The position numbers were made by a program, and so were the translations under genes. Below are positions 8,217 through 16,043 of a stretch of DNA of 64,000 nt, piece after piece. Below the pieces are notes generated by a model. It was given only the letters and a program-made list of their open reading frames with translations. It was not told the origin of the DNA and did no database searches. This DNA comes from Puerhibacterium puerhi (GTDB taxonomy: Bacteria > Actinomycetota > Actinomycetes > Actinomycetales > Cellulomonadaceae), in the NCBI RefSeq assembly GCF_009846865.1, contig NZ_WUWN01000002.1:142357-206356 (forward strand), given 5' to 3'. Position 1 is the first letter of the stretch; the number at the start of each line of letters is the position of its first letter.

Positions 8217-9277
8217 GCACGACGACGACGCCGGACGCCGCGCGCGAGGCCGCCACGATGCGCGCCGCCGTGTGGGAGGGCGCCGACCGCATCGGCGTGC
8301 GCGACGTGCCGGTGCCCGAGGTCCCGGCGGGCTGGGCGCTGGTGGAGGTCGAGTACACCGGCATCTGCGGCACCGACCTGTCGATCCTGCACGGCACCCA
8401 CCCGCGGGCCGCCGCGGGCCTGGTGCCCGGGCACGAGATCGTCGGGCGCGTCGCCGACGCCGGCACCACCGGCCTGCCCGCGGGCGCCCGCGTGGTGGCC
8501 GAGCCGCTGATCTCCTGCGGCGAGTGCCGCGCCTGCCGCTCCGGCGCCACCCACGTGTGCCGCGACCTCAAGCTCTACGGCATCGACACCCCCGGGTCGC
8601 TCGCCCGGTACGTGGCGCTGCCCGCCGCGGTGCTGCACGTGGTGCCCGACCACGTGCCCGCGCGGCTGGCCGCGCTGGTCGAGCCGCTGGCCGTGGCCGT
8701 GCACGCCGTGCGGCTGGGCGGCGTGGCGGCGGGGGACACCGTCGCGGTGCTGGGCGGCGGGCCCATCGGCGTGCTCACCGCGCTGGTGGCCCGGCACGCC
8801 GGCGCCGCGCGCGTCGTCGTCGCCGAGCCGCGCGCGTGGCGCCGCTCGGTGATCGAGGGCCTGGGCCTGGACGTCGTGCCCGACGGCGTGACCGCCGCCG
8901 AGCACCTGGCCGCGCTGACCGGCGGCGAGGGCGCCGACGTCGCCTTCGACGCCGCCGGGCACCCCGCCGTCGCGGCGCAGCTGCCCGCGGTGACGCGCGT
9001 GCTCGGCCGCGTCGTGGTGGTCGGGGTGCACAAGAAGCCCGCCGAGCTGGACCTGCAGGCCGTCTGCTTCAAGGAGCAGACGCTGGTGGGCGTGCGGGTG
9101 TACACCCACGCCGACGTCACCGAGGCGGTCGAGCTGGTCGCGGCCGACGCCCTTCGCCTCGACCGGCTGCCGGTCGCCGAGTTCCCGCTCGACGAGGTGG
9201 CCGCCGCGTTCGCGTCCGCCGCGGCGGGCGAGGACAACCTCAAGGTGCTGGTCCGCTCGCCGGCGGCGGCCCGATGA
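8213..9277 (+). CDS. Zinc-dependent medium-chain dehydrogenase (sugar/polyol type)
   Basis: 354-aa MDR-family dehydrogenase. The catalytic zinc site shows Cys in TGICGTD and the GHE motif in VPGHEI. The structural zinc lobe has four Cys in CGECRACRSGATHVC. The NAD(P) motif is GGGPIG near residue 180. The closest functional types are threonine, sorbitol, idonate and galactonate-5-dehydrogenases; in this operon a polyol or sugar-acid dehydrogenase is most likely. The start is the ATG overlapping the previous stop; a second in-frame ATG (MRAAVWEG, 8258) is possible and would give the more usual N-terminus. Confidence 0.82.
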   Translation: MSTTTTPDAAREAATMRAAVWEGADRIGVRDVPVPEVPAGWALVEVEYTGICGTDLSILHGTHPRAAAGLVPGHEIVGRVADAGTTGLPAGARVVAEPLISCGECRACRSGATHVCRDLKLYGIDTPGSLARYVALPAAVLHVVPDHVPARLAALVEPLAVAVHAVRLGGVAAGDTVAVLGGGPIGVLTALVARHAGAARVVVAEPRAWRRSVIEGLGLDVVPDGVTAAEHLAALTGGEGADVAFDAAGHPAVAAQLPAVTRVLGRVVVVGVHKKPAELDLQAVCFKEQTLVGVRVYTHADVTEAVELVAADALRLDRLPVAEFPLDEVAAAFASAAAGEDNLKVLVRSPAAAR

Positions 9278-10029
9278 CCGGGCCGTTCTCGCTGGCGGGC
9301 CGCACCGCCGTCGTCACCGGCGGCGGCCGCGGCCTGGGCGCCGGCATCACCGAGGCGCTGCTGGCGGCCGGGGCCGACGTCGTCGTGCTGGCCCGCCGCG
9401 ACGTGCCCGAGGAGCTCGCCGAGGCCGCCGCGCGGCTCGGGCGCACGCTCGAGCACGTGGCGGTGGACCTCGGCGACGCGGACGCGGTGGACGCCGCCGC
9501 GGACGAGATGCTGGGCCGCCGGCGGGTGGACGTGCTGGTCAACAACGCCGGCGTGCAGGACCGGTACCCGGCCGCGGAGTTCCCCCTGGAGGCGTGGGAC
9601 CGCGTGCTCGACGTGAACCTGCGGGTGGTGTTCCAGCTGGCGCAGCGGTTCGGCCGGCCGATGCTGGAGCGCGGCGAGGGCGCGATCGTGAACCTCGCGT
9701 CGCTGCTGAGCTTCCAGGGCGGGCTCAACGTCGCCGCGTACGCGGCGTCCAAGGGCGGCGTCGCGCAGCTGACCAAGGCGCTGGCCAACGAGTGGGCCGC
9801 GCGCGGCGTGCGGGTCAACGCCGTCGCGCCCGGCTACATGGCCACGGAGATGAACGAGGCGCTGCTGGCCGACCCGGCGCGGCTGGAGCAGCTGTCCGCG
9901 CGCATCCCCGCCGGGCGGTGGGGCACGCCGGAGGACATCGGCAACGTGGTGGTGTTCCTCGCCTCGCCCGCCGCGGCGTACGTGCACGGCCAGGTGCTCG
10001 CCGTCGACGGCGGGTGGATGGGGCGCTAG
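9274..10029 (+). CDS. Short-chain dehydrogenase, second KduD-like SDR of the operon
   Basis: 251 aa, classical SDR: TGGGRGLG cofactor motif, NNAG at the end of strand 4, YAASKGG active site and VNAVAPGYMATEMN. It is clearly a paralogue of KduD in the same operon: both share SMLSFQGG/SLLSFQGG, KALANEWA and YVHG…VDGGW segments. It may have a different stereochemical preference or act on a different deoxy-uronate. It begins at an ATGA overlap. Its TAG stop shares the four bases CTAG (10026-10029) with the stop of the opposing gene. Confidence 0.83.
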   Translation: MTGPFSLAGRTAVVTGGGRGLGAGITEALLAAGADVVVLARRDVPEELAEAAARLGRTLEHVAVDLGDADAVDAAADEMLGRRRVDVLVNNAGVQDRYPAAEFPLEAWDRVLDVNLRVVFQLAQRFGRPMLERGEGAIVNLASLLSFQGGLNVAAYAASKGGVAQLTKALANEWAARGVRVNAVAPGYMATEMNEALLADPARLEQLSARIPAGRWGTPEDIGNVVVFLASPAAAYVHGQVLAVDGGWMGR

Positions 10030-10505
10030 CGACGGGCCGCGCGCGTCGCCCACCGCCACGCCAGGAGCGCCTCGCCGACGACGGCCGCGGCGAAGCCCAG
10101 GGCGATCGCGACCACGGCCGCCGTCTGCGGGCCGCTCAGGTGGTGGGACCCGAGGTCCTGGACCCCGACGAGGACGCACTGGTAGGCGAGGAACGCCGCG
10201 CCCAGCCCGAGCAGCACCGCGCCGGTGCGCCGGGCGCCGAGCGCGACCGTGAGGGCGCCGGGGATCGCGCAGAGCACGAAGAGCACGACGATGATCGCGG
10301 TCCCGGGGACGGAGAACCCGGTCTCCCCGCCGACGACGAGGTTCGCGAGGCGCATGAGGACCCGGGCGGCGAGCCCGCCGGCCAGGCCGGCCAGCAGCGC
10401 GGCGGCCAGGCCGGTCCCGATGCGGCGGCCGACGGAGCGCCGGGGCGCCGCCGCCGGGGACGGGACGGGCGGCGTCGCCGGCCGGGAGGGGGTCGCTGCG
10501 GTCAT
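10026..10505 (-). CDS. Small four-helix membrane protein of unknown function
   Basis: 159 aa from the chosen ATG (10505), which follows GGAGAG at a suitable distance; a longer in-frame form starting at 10553 lacks such a site. The first 30 residues are Pro/Ala/Arg-rich and cytoplasmic-looking. Four hydrophobic segments follow (about residues 30-50, 67-88, 93-113 and 125-148). No catalytic motif or family is recognised. It is transcribed towards the SDR and overlaps its stop by four bases, with no room for a terminator between them. Confidence 0.6.
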   Translation of the reverse strand: MTAATPSRPATPPVPSPAAAPRRSVGRRIGTGLAAALLAGLAGGLAARVLMRLANLVVGGETGFSVPGTAIIVVLFVLCAIPGALTVALGARRTGAVLLGLGAAFLAYQCVLVGVQDLGSHHLSGPQTAAVVAIALGFAAAVVGEALLAWRWATRAARR

Positions 10506-10645
10506 CGTCGGGGCCTCTCCGTCGAGGGAGCGATGGCGGTGCGCGGGCGGCACGCCGTCGTGGCCGCCTGGTGCAGCTCAGCATGGCACCGGGCGGCGCC
10601 CACGAAGAAGCCCTGACCAGCCCTTTCGGCCGGGTGAATCCGGGG

Positions 10646-11698
10646 CTAGCGCCGCGGGTCGATGACCGTCATGCCGGCCCGCCGGGCGTCGTGCAGCCCG
10701 GGCAGCAGGGCGGCGCCCTCGGCGAGCCCGACGACGCGGGCGACGAGGTCCTGCGGGCGCAGTGCGCCGGACGCGACCAGGGCCAGCATCTCCGGGTAGT
10801 CGGCGGCGGCCATGCCGTGCGAGCCGAGCAGGTCCAGCTCCCAGGCGATGACCCGGCCCATCGGCAGGCGCGGGCGGGCATCGTCGCCGAGCAGCAGGCC
10901 GACCTGCACGTGCCGGCCGCGGCGGCGCAGGCTCAGGATCGCGTCGGCGGAGGTCTGCTCGGAGCCGACGGCGTCGATCGCGACGTGCGCGCCGCCGCCG
11001 GTGAGGGCGTGGATCGCGGCGGGCACGTCCCGCCCGTCGGTGAGCACGGTGTGCGCGGCGCCGGCGCGGCGGGCCGCTTCGAGGGCGCCCTCGTGCCGGT
11101 CGACGGCGACGACCTGGGCCCCGAGCGCGGCGGCGATCATCGTCGCCGAGAGGCCGACGCCGCCCGCGCCGACGACGGCGACCCACTCGCCGGGCTGCAC
11201 GCGCGCGCGGCCGGCCACGGCGCGGTAGGCGGTGGCGAACCGGCAGCCGAGGGCGGCCGCGGTCTCGAAGGAGACGCCGTCGGGGACGGCGACGAGGTTG
11301 GTGTCGGCGGCGTGCAGCACGACCTTCTCGGCGTAGGAGCCCCAGTGCGTGAAGCCGGGCTGGGTCTGGTCCGGGCACACCTGCGCCTGGCCGGAGAGGC
11401 ACCACTCGCAGCGGCCGCAGCCGCACACGAACGGCACGGTGACGCGGTCGCCGACCTGCCAGCGGGTGACGCCTTCGCCGACCGCGCTGACGACGCCGGC
11501 CAGCTCGTGGCCGGGCACGTGGGGGAGCGCGGGGATGCCGTCGTCGTGCCCCGCCCAGGCGTGCCAGTCGCTGAGGCACAGCCCGGTGGCGTGCACGTCC
11601 ACGACGACGCCGCCGGCCGGGGCGGTGGGGTCGGGCACCTCGCGGACCTGGGTCGGGCCGGCGAACTGGTCGAAGACGATCGCGCGCACGAGCGGCAT
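10646..11698 (-). CDS. Zinc-dependent alcohol dehydrogenase
   Basis: 350-aa MDR alcohol dehydrogenase. Catalytic zinc ligands are Cys in TGLCLSDWH and His in VPGHELAG; the structural zinc lobe has its Cys residues in CGCGRCEWCLSGQAQVC; the cofactor motif is GAGGVGLS near residue 180. Together with GCRFATAYRAV this fits the bacterial propanol-preferring or aryl-alcohol dehydrogenase type. It is a single-gene unit on the minus strand, separated from the membrane-protein gene by about 140 nt. Substrate unknown. Confidence 0.85.
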   Translation of the reverse strand: MPLVRAIVFDQFAGPTQVREVPDPTAPAGGVVVDVHATGLCLSDWHAWAGHDDGIPALPHVPGHELAGVVSAVGEGVTRWQVGDRVTVPFVCGCGRCEWCLSGQAQVCPDQTQPGFTHWGSYAEKVVLHAADTNLVAVPDGVSFETAAALGCRFATAYRAVAGRARVQPGEWVAVVGAGGVGLSATMIAAALGAQVVAVDRHEGALEAARRAGAAHTVLTDGRDVPAAIHALTGGGAHVAIDAVGSEQTSADAILSLRRRGRHVQVGLLLGDDARPRLPMGRVIAWELDLLGSHGMAAADYPEMLALVASGALRPQDLVARVVGLAEGAALLPGLHDARRAGMTVIDPRR

Positions 11699-11786
11699 CC
11701 AACCACGCGCCCCGGCCCGGCCGGCGGCGGCGCTCAGCCCCTACGATGCTCGCGACCATCCGTGCATCGACGACGAGGGGCCCTGC

Positions 11787-12131
11787 ATGACGGCGCAACC
11801 CCGCGGCTCCTGGCGTCGGCGTCGGCTCCAGGCCGCCTCGACGGGAGTGGCCGTGCTGCTCGCCGCCGGCGCGTGCGGACCCCCGCCGCCCCAGACGGTC
11901 ACGGTATGGGTCGCGGACGGCGGTGCGCCCGTGGCGGGATGCCGGGTGGCGTTCGAGTCCGTGTCGGGGCCGGGGGTGCCCGAGATCGGCCTGATCAGCG
12001 GCGCGGACGGCGCGTCGTCGCTGGCGCTGGAGCCGGGCGACTACAGGGCGCTGGCCGAGTGCGACTCGGGCGCTGCGTCGGCCACGTTCACGGTCGACGA
12101 CCAGCCGCTCGACGTGAGGCTCTCGCTGTAG
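11787..12131 (+). CDS. Small exported (lipo)protein with Ig/transthyretin-like fold
   Basis: 114 aa. A twin-Arg-rich N-terminus (PRGSWRRRR) is followed by a hydrophobic stretch ending AAGAC, a poor but possible lipobox. The rest (about residues 38-114) reads as a beta-rich module: TVTVWVADGGAPVAGCRV, then LALEPGDYRALAECDSG, resembling carboxypeptidase-regulatory/CNA-B-like domains that carry decorations on the cell surface. It starts 88 nt from the divergent alcohol dehydrogenase. No specific function is recognised. Confidence 0.6.
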   Translation: MTAQPRGSWRRRRLQAASTGVAVLLAAGACGPPPPQTVTVWVADGGAPVAGCRVAFESVSGPGVPEIGLISGADGASSLALEPGDYRALAECDSGAASATFTVDDQPLDVRLSL

Positions 12132-12172
12132 CCGAACACCCCGGCTCGAGCCCGCTCAGGACGCGGCGCGCG

Positions 12173-12616
12173 TCAGGCGCACTCGTCGCACACACCCGTG
12201 GCGGGCAGCGCGGTGAAGCAGGTGGGGCAGATCGCCAGCGGCCGGTCCTCGGGCGCGGGGCGTCGCGTCGGCGCGGCCTTGGGCGCCGCCGCCCGCGGGG
12301 TACGCGGAGCCCGCTTGGGCGCCGCGGCCGAGGCCTTGGGCGCGCCGACGATCTCGAAGCCGTGCTTGCGCAGGATGGCGATCGGGTCGACCTTGCCGCC
12401 CTCGAGCTCCTCGGCCATGGCCACGCGGCCGGTGGCGTAGCGGTGGGCGACGCCGAGCACGGCCTTCGCGTCGTAGACCCGGCTCTCGTGCACCAGGGTG
12501 CTGGCCGGGGAGGGCTGGAACCCGTAGACGCCGAGGAAGGCGTCCTTGCCGCGGTCGTCGTACTCCGCGAGGGCCTTGAGGATGTGCTGCCGGGTCACTG
12601 CGGAGAAGGTTGCCAC
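12173..12616 (-). CDS. Standalone ScoMcrA-head-like domain with C-terminal zinc ribbon
   Basis: 147 aa in three parts. Residues 1-70 (ALAEYDDRGKDAFLGVYGF, then LVHESRVYDAKAVLGVAHRY) look like the N-terminal head domain of ScoMcrA-type type IV restriction enzymes. Residues 90-125 are a basic Ala/Pro/Lys/Arg linker. Residues 128-147 hold a four-Cys zinc ribbon (CPTC and CDEC). No nuclease domain (HNH or other) is attached. This could be a DNA-binding accessory protein. The head-domain match is from memory of the family and is not proven here. It overlaps nothing and is divergent from cutA. Confidence 0.6.
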   Translation of the reverse strand: MATFSAVTRQHILKALAEYDDRGKDAFLGVYGFQPSPASTLVHESRVYDAKAVLGVAHRYATGRVAMAEELEGGKVDPIAILRKHGFEIVGAPKASAAAPKRAPRTPRAAAPKAAPTRRPAPEDRPLAICPTCFTALPATGVCDECA

Positions 12617-12708
12617 GGTCGCCAGGGTAGTCGGCGCGGCGCCCGTCCCGGCGTGCGACGCAGGCCACGCACCTGTCGCGCAGGCTGCTGACCTGCGACG
12701 ATGGACGC

Positions 12709-13035
12709 ATGGCAGCGGACGATGTCGTGCAGGTCACCACCACCGCGGACGACGCCGACGCCCTGGCCGCGGTGGCGCGCGACGCCGTCGCCGCGCGGCT
12801 GGCCGCGTGCGCCCAGCTCGAGGGGCCGGTCACCAGCGTCTACTGGTGGCAGGGCGCCCTGGAGACGGTCGCCGAGTGGCGCGCCACGCTCAAGACCACC
12901 CGGGCGCGGGCCGACGCGCTCGAGGCCTTCCTGGTCGAGCACCACCCGTACGACGTGCCCGAGGTGCTGCGCACGCCGGTGATCGGCGGCAACGCCGAGT
13001 ACCTGGCGTGGGTGCGCGCCGAGGCGACAGGCTGA
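12709..13035 (+). CDS. cutA: CutA-type divalent ion tolerance protein
   Basis: 108 aa, the normal length of the trimeric CutA1 fold. Family motifs are present: CAQLEGPVTSVYWWQG in the first half and VPEVLRTPVIGGNAEYLAWV at the end, where a conserved hydrophobic/aromatic core lies. The role of CutA is poorly defined; it was named for copper tolerance in E. coli and is a cytosolic PII-like trimer. The ATG lies 6 nt after GACGAT, a possible -10 box, which would make the mRNA leaderless. Confidence 0.9.
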   Translation: MAADDVVQVTTTADDADALAAVARDAVAARLAACAQLEGPVTSVYWWQGALETVAEWRATLKTTRARADALEAFLVEHHPYDVPEVLRTPVIGGNAEYLAWVRAEATG

Positions 13036-13093
13036 CGGCCGGCCCCCGCGCGAGGCGGTGGCCGGCCGTCCGGGCCGAGCGAGGCGAACGCCG

Positions 13094-14245
13094 CTACGCC
13101 GCGAAGTGCGCGAACACCCCGGCGGCCACGGCGGCCCTCTCGACCATCCCGTCGATGCTGACGTGCTCGCTGCGGGCGTGCGCTCCGTTGCCGACGGCGC
13201 CCAGGCCGTCGAGCACGGGGATGCCGAGCGCCGCGACGAAGTTGCCGTCGCTCGCCCCGCCGGCCGAGGCCTCCTGCAGGTCGACGCCGATGGCGGCGGC
13301 TGCGGCCCGGGCGACCTCGTACATGGCCGCGATCTGCGGCCCGCGCTCCATCACCGGCCGGTTCCAGCCGCCGCGCACCTCCAGCCGCACGCGCTCGTCC
13401 GGCACGGTCAGCCCGCGCAGCACGTCGTCGACGCGGCGCTGCTCCTCGGCGGTCACCACGCGCACGTCCACCTGGGCGGACGCCGCGCCGGCGGTGACGT
13501 TGGCGCGCGTGCCGCCGCGGAAGGTGCCCACGTTGATCGAGGTGCCGGCGGCCAGGTCGGCCGCCGCGCACAGCTGCACGACGACGTCGGCGAGCGCGTG
13601 CACCGCGCTCGCCCCCGCCAGCGGGTCCAGCCCGGCGTGCGCCTCGATGCCCTCGGCCACCAGCTCGAACAGGCCCACGCCCTTGCGCGCGGTCTTCACC
13701 GCGCCGTCGACGCTCGCCTCGAAGACGAGCACCGCCGCCGCGTCCTGGGCGGCCTTCTCCAGCAGCGGCCGGGAGAACGGGCTGCCGATCTCCTCGTCGC
13801 CGCTGAGCACCAGCCGCACCGGCGGGCGCGGCACGCCGAGCGCGTCCAGCGCCCGCAGCGCCCACACGCACTGGACCAGCCCGGCCTTCATGTCGAACGC
13901 GCCCGGGCCGCTCAGCCGGTCGCCGTCGACCCGCACCGGCCAGCCGGCCAGCGTCCCGGCGTCGAACACCGTGTCGTAGTGGCACAGCGCCACCACCTGC
14001 TGCTCGCCGTCGCCGGCGAAGTCGAGCACCAGCACGTCGCCGTGGTCCTCGGCCGGGTGCAGGGTGCGGCCCTCGGGCGCCCCCAGCCGCTCGACGACCC
14101 AGGACTCGATCGACCGCAGCGCGGCGTCGAGCAGCCCGGTGTCGTCCGACGGCGTCTCGAGGCTCACCAGCGCGACGAGGTCGGCCACCATCTCGGCGCG
14201 GCGCGCGGCGACCCAGTCGCGGACGGCGGCGACGTCGGCCGTCAT
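13094..14245 (-). CDS. M20-family metallohydrolase (carboxypeptidase G2/amidohydrolase type)
   Basis: 383-aa two-zinc hydrolase. Metal and catalytic residues are visible: CHYDTVFD (His-x-Asp), GPGAFDMKAG (bridging Asp), LSGDEEIGS (general-base Glu pair) and the later ASAGGASDGN segment. M20 enzymes cleave amide bonds of N-acyl or peptide substrates. The chosen ATG overlaps the stop of the upstream ApbA-like gene (14242-14245). It is the last gene of a five-enzyme/transport operon, so it probably releases an amino or carboxyl product of the deacetylase/reductase steps. Substrate unknown. Confidence 0.85.
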   Translation of the reverse strand: MTADVAAVRDWVAARRAEMVADLVALVSLETPSDDTGLLDAALRSIESWVVERLGAPEGRTLHPAEDHGDVLVLDFAGDGEQQVVALCHYDTVFDAGTLAGWPVRVDGDRLSGPGAFDMKAGLVQCVWALRALDALGVPRPPVRLVLSGDEEIGSPFSRPLLEKAAQDAAAVLVFEASVDGAVKTARKGVGLFELVAEGIEAHAGLDPLAGASAVHALADVVVQLCAAADLAAGTSINVGTFRGGTRANVTAGAASAQVDVRVVTAEEQRRVDDVLRGLTVPDERVRLEVRGGWNRPVMERGPQIAAMYEVARAAAAAIGVDLQEASAGGASDGNFVAALGIPVLDGLGAVGNGAHARSEHVSIDGMVERAAVAAGVFAHFAA

Positions 14246-15249
14246 CGGCGCACCCCGCCCAGCGACGCCACGCGGTCCTCCGACATCGCCGCGCCGCCCT
14301 CCAGGGCCCGGATCTGCGTGACCAGGTCGAGCAGCAGCGGCATCGCCAGCCCCTCCTCGACGCCCCGTTCGAGCACGGGCAGGTAGTGCGTCGGCACCTC
14401 CGTCGGGCGGCGCCGCACGGCGATGTCGCGCCAGATCCCGCTGCGGTCCTTGGCCTGGGTGCGCAGCCAGGCGACGAGCGCGTCGGTGGCGGCGTCCTTT
14501 GCGGCGACGTCGGCGCCGGCGTAGGGCGCCGGGTCGAACGCGTCGAACGGCTCGAGGGCGATCCCGAGCCGCGCGGCGAGCGTGAAGATCTCCGCCGTCA
14601 GGGCGTACATCACCGGCCGGTGCCGGTCGATGAGGTCGGCCATCGGGGCGTCGGCCAGCGCGGTGGCGGTGAGCATCGCGCCGAAGCCGAGCTTGGACCA
14701 CAGGTAGCCCGGCACGTTGGTGGTGACCTTGGCCGGGCCCCACGCCTGCAGGTCGGCGACGACGGACTCGACGCGGTCGGTGACCGTGCCGTCCATCTCG
14801 CCGACGACGAGCGCCCCGAGCCCGCCGTCGCGGACCGTGCCCGGCCCCACGACGTCGGCGAAGAGGTTGACGAAGGCGCCGACGGTGCGGCCGGGGCCCA
14901 CGCGCTCGGCGATCGTCTGCTCGTTGAGCCCGTTCTGCAGGGAGACGACGAAGCCGTCGTCGGCCAGCCGCGGCGTGATCCAGTCCAGCGCGGCGGGGGT
15001 CGCCTGCGCCTTGACCGCCAGCAGCACGCGGCCCAGGCGGTCGGGTCCGCCGTCGGGCGTCGCGGCGGCGGCCACCCGCTGGGTGCGGGTGACGCCGTCG
15101 CGCTCGAGGGTGATGCCGTCGGCCTGGATCGCCGCGACGTGCGCGGCGTCGGCGTCCACGACGGTGACGTCGTGCCCGGCGCGCGCGAGGTGGAAGGCGA
15201 GGGTGCCGCCGATGGCCCCGGCGCCCACCACGGTGTACGAGCTGGTCAT
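14242..15249 (-). CDS. Ketopantoate reductase-family (ApbA/PanE) oxidoreductase
   Basis: 335 aa. The Rossmann motif VGAGAIGG lies at the N-terminus; the family segment VSLQNGLNE and the helical C-terminal domain (AKDAATDALVAWL…GIWRDIAVRRRPTEVPTHY) follow. It reduces a 2-keto acid or amide-like carbonyl with NADPH; the catabolic setting makes a true pantothenate role unlikely. Two starts are possible: ATG at 15249 with AGGGG before it (preferred), or ATG at 15264, which overlaps the upstream stop and adds five residues. Confidence 0.82.
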   Translation of the reverse strand: MTSSYTVVGAGAIGGTLAFHLARAGHDVTVVDADAAHVAAIQADGITLERDGVTRTQRVAAAATPDGGPDRLGRVLLAVKAQATPAALDWITPRLADDGFVVSLQNGLNEQTIAERVGPGRTVGAFVNLFADVVGPGTVRDGGLGALVVGEMDGTVTDRVESVVADLQAWGPAKVTTNVPGYLWSKLGFGAMLTATALADAPMADLIDRHRPVMYALTAEIFTLAARLGIALEPFDAFDPAPYAGADVAAKDAATDALVAWLRTQAKDRSGIWRDIAVRRRPTEVPTHYLPVLERGVEEGLAMPLLLDLVTQIRALEGGAAMSEDRVASLGGVRR

Positions 15250-15260
15250 GTCTGTTCCCC

Positions 15261-16043
15261 TCATGCGCTCTGCAGCGACGTGCTGGTCGGGTAGTGCAGC
15301 GGCAGCTGCGTGGTGCCGGCGGTGGCGCCGCCGTCGACGCGCAGCACGGACCCCGTGGCGAACGAGGCCTCCTCGCCCGCCAGCCACACCACGGCCGCCG
15401 CGATCTCCGCGGGCCGGCCCTTGCGGCCGAGCGGGTTGGCGGACACGGCGTCGGCGTACTCGTCGGTGACGGGGTTGACGCTGCTGTCGACCTCGACGAA
15501 GCCCGGGGCGACGGCGTTGACCCGGGTGCCGCGGTGGGCCAGCTCGACGGCGCACGCCCGCGTCACCATCTCCAGGGCGGCCTTGGAGGTGCAGTAGTGC
15601 GCGGCGCCGGGGCGGGCGCGGGTGGCCGCCCCGGAGCTGATGTTCACCACGGCCCGGGCCGCCGGCTCCTGGGCGCCGAGGGCCACCGTGAGCAGCAGGG
15701 GAGCGCGCACGTTGACGTGCTGCACGCGGTCCCAGGTCTCGGCGGTCAGCTGGTCGAACGGGGTCGCCGGGTAGATGCCGGCGGCGTTGACGAGCACGTC
15801 GACCGGCCCCTGCGCCGCCGCGGCCGAGGCGACGACGTCGCCGCAGTCGGGTCGAGCCAGGTCGACCGCGAACGCGGCCGTGGGGACGCCGTGGCGCTCG
15901 GCGAGGGCGGTCATGGCCTCGGCCAGCTCCACCTCGCGGGCGTCGACGCCGGTGACGCGGTCACCGCGGGCGGCGAAGGCCTCGGCGCAGGCCAGGCCGA
16001 TCCCGCCGGCGGCGCCGGTGACGAGGACGTGGCGGCCGGTCAC
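15261..16043 (-). CDS. Short-chain dehydrogenase
   Basis: 260-aa classical SDR starting at GTG 16043, inside a GTGA overlap with the MFS stop. Motifs: TGAAGGIG, NAAGIYPATPF, ISSGAATRARPGAAHYCTSK (Ser and Tyr-x3-Lys of the active site), then AVAPGFVEVDS. The C-terminal tail (TTQLPLHYPTSTSLQSA) runs past the usual VDGG end. It is co-transcribed with an M20 hydrolase, an ApbA-like reductase and a deacetylase. The substrate is not known. Confidence 0.82.
   Translation of the reverse strand: MTGRHVLVTGAAGGIGLACAEAFAARGDRVTGVDAREVELAEAMTALAERHGVPTAAFAVDLARPDCGDVVASAAAAQGPVDVLVNAAGIYPATPFDQLTAETWDRVQHVNVRAPLLLTVALGAQEPAARAVVNISSGAATRARPGAAHYCTSKAALEMVTRACAVELAHRGTRVNAVAPGFVEVDSSVNPVTDEYADAVSANPLGRKGRPAEIAAAVVWLAGEEASFATGSVLRVDGGATAGTTQLPLHYPTSTSLQSA

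Noticed and set aside
14242..15249. PanE as a pantothenate biosynthesis gene
   Set aside because: Operon partners are catabolic hydrolases and an importer; no pan genes are near, so a general ApbA-family role is safer.
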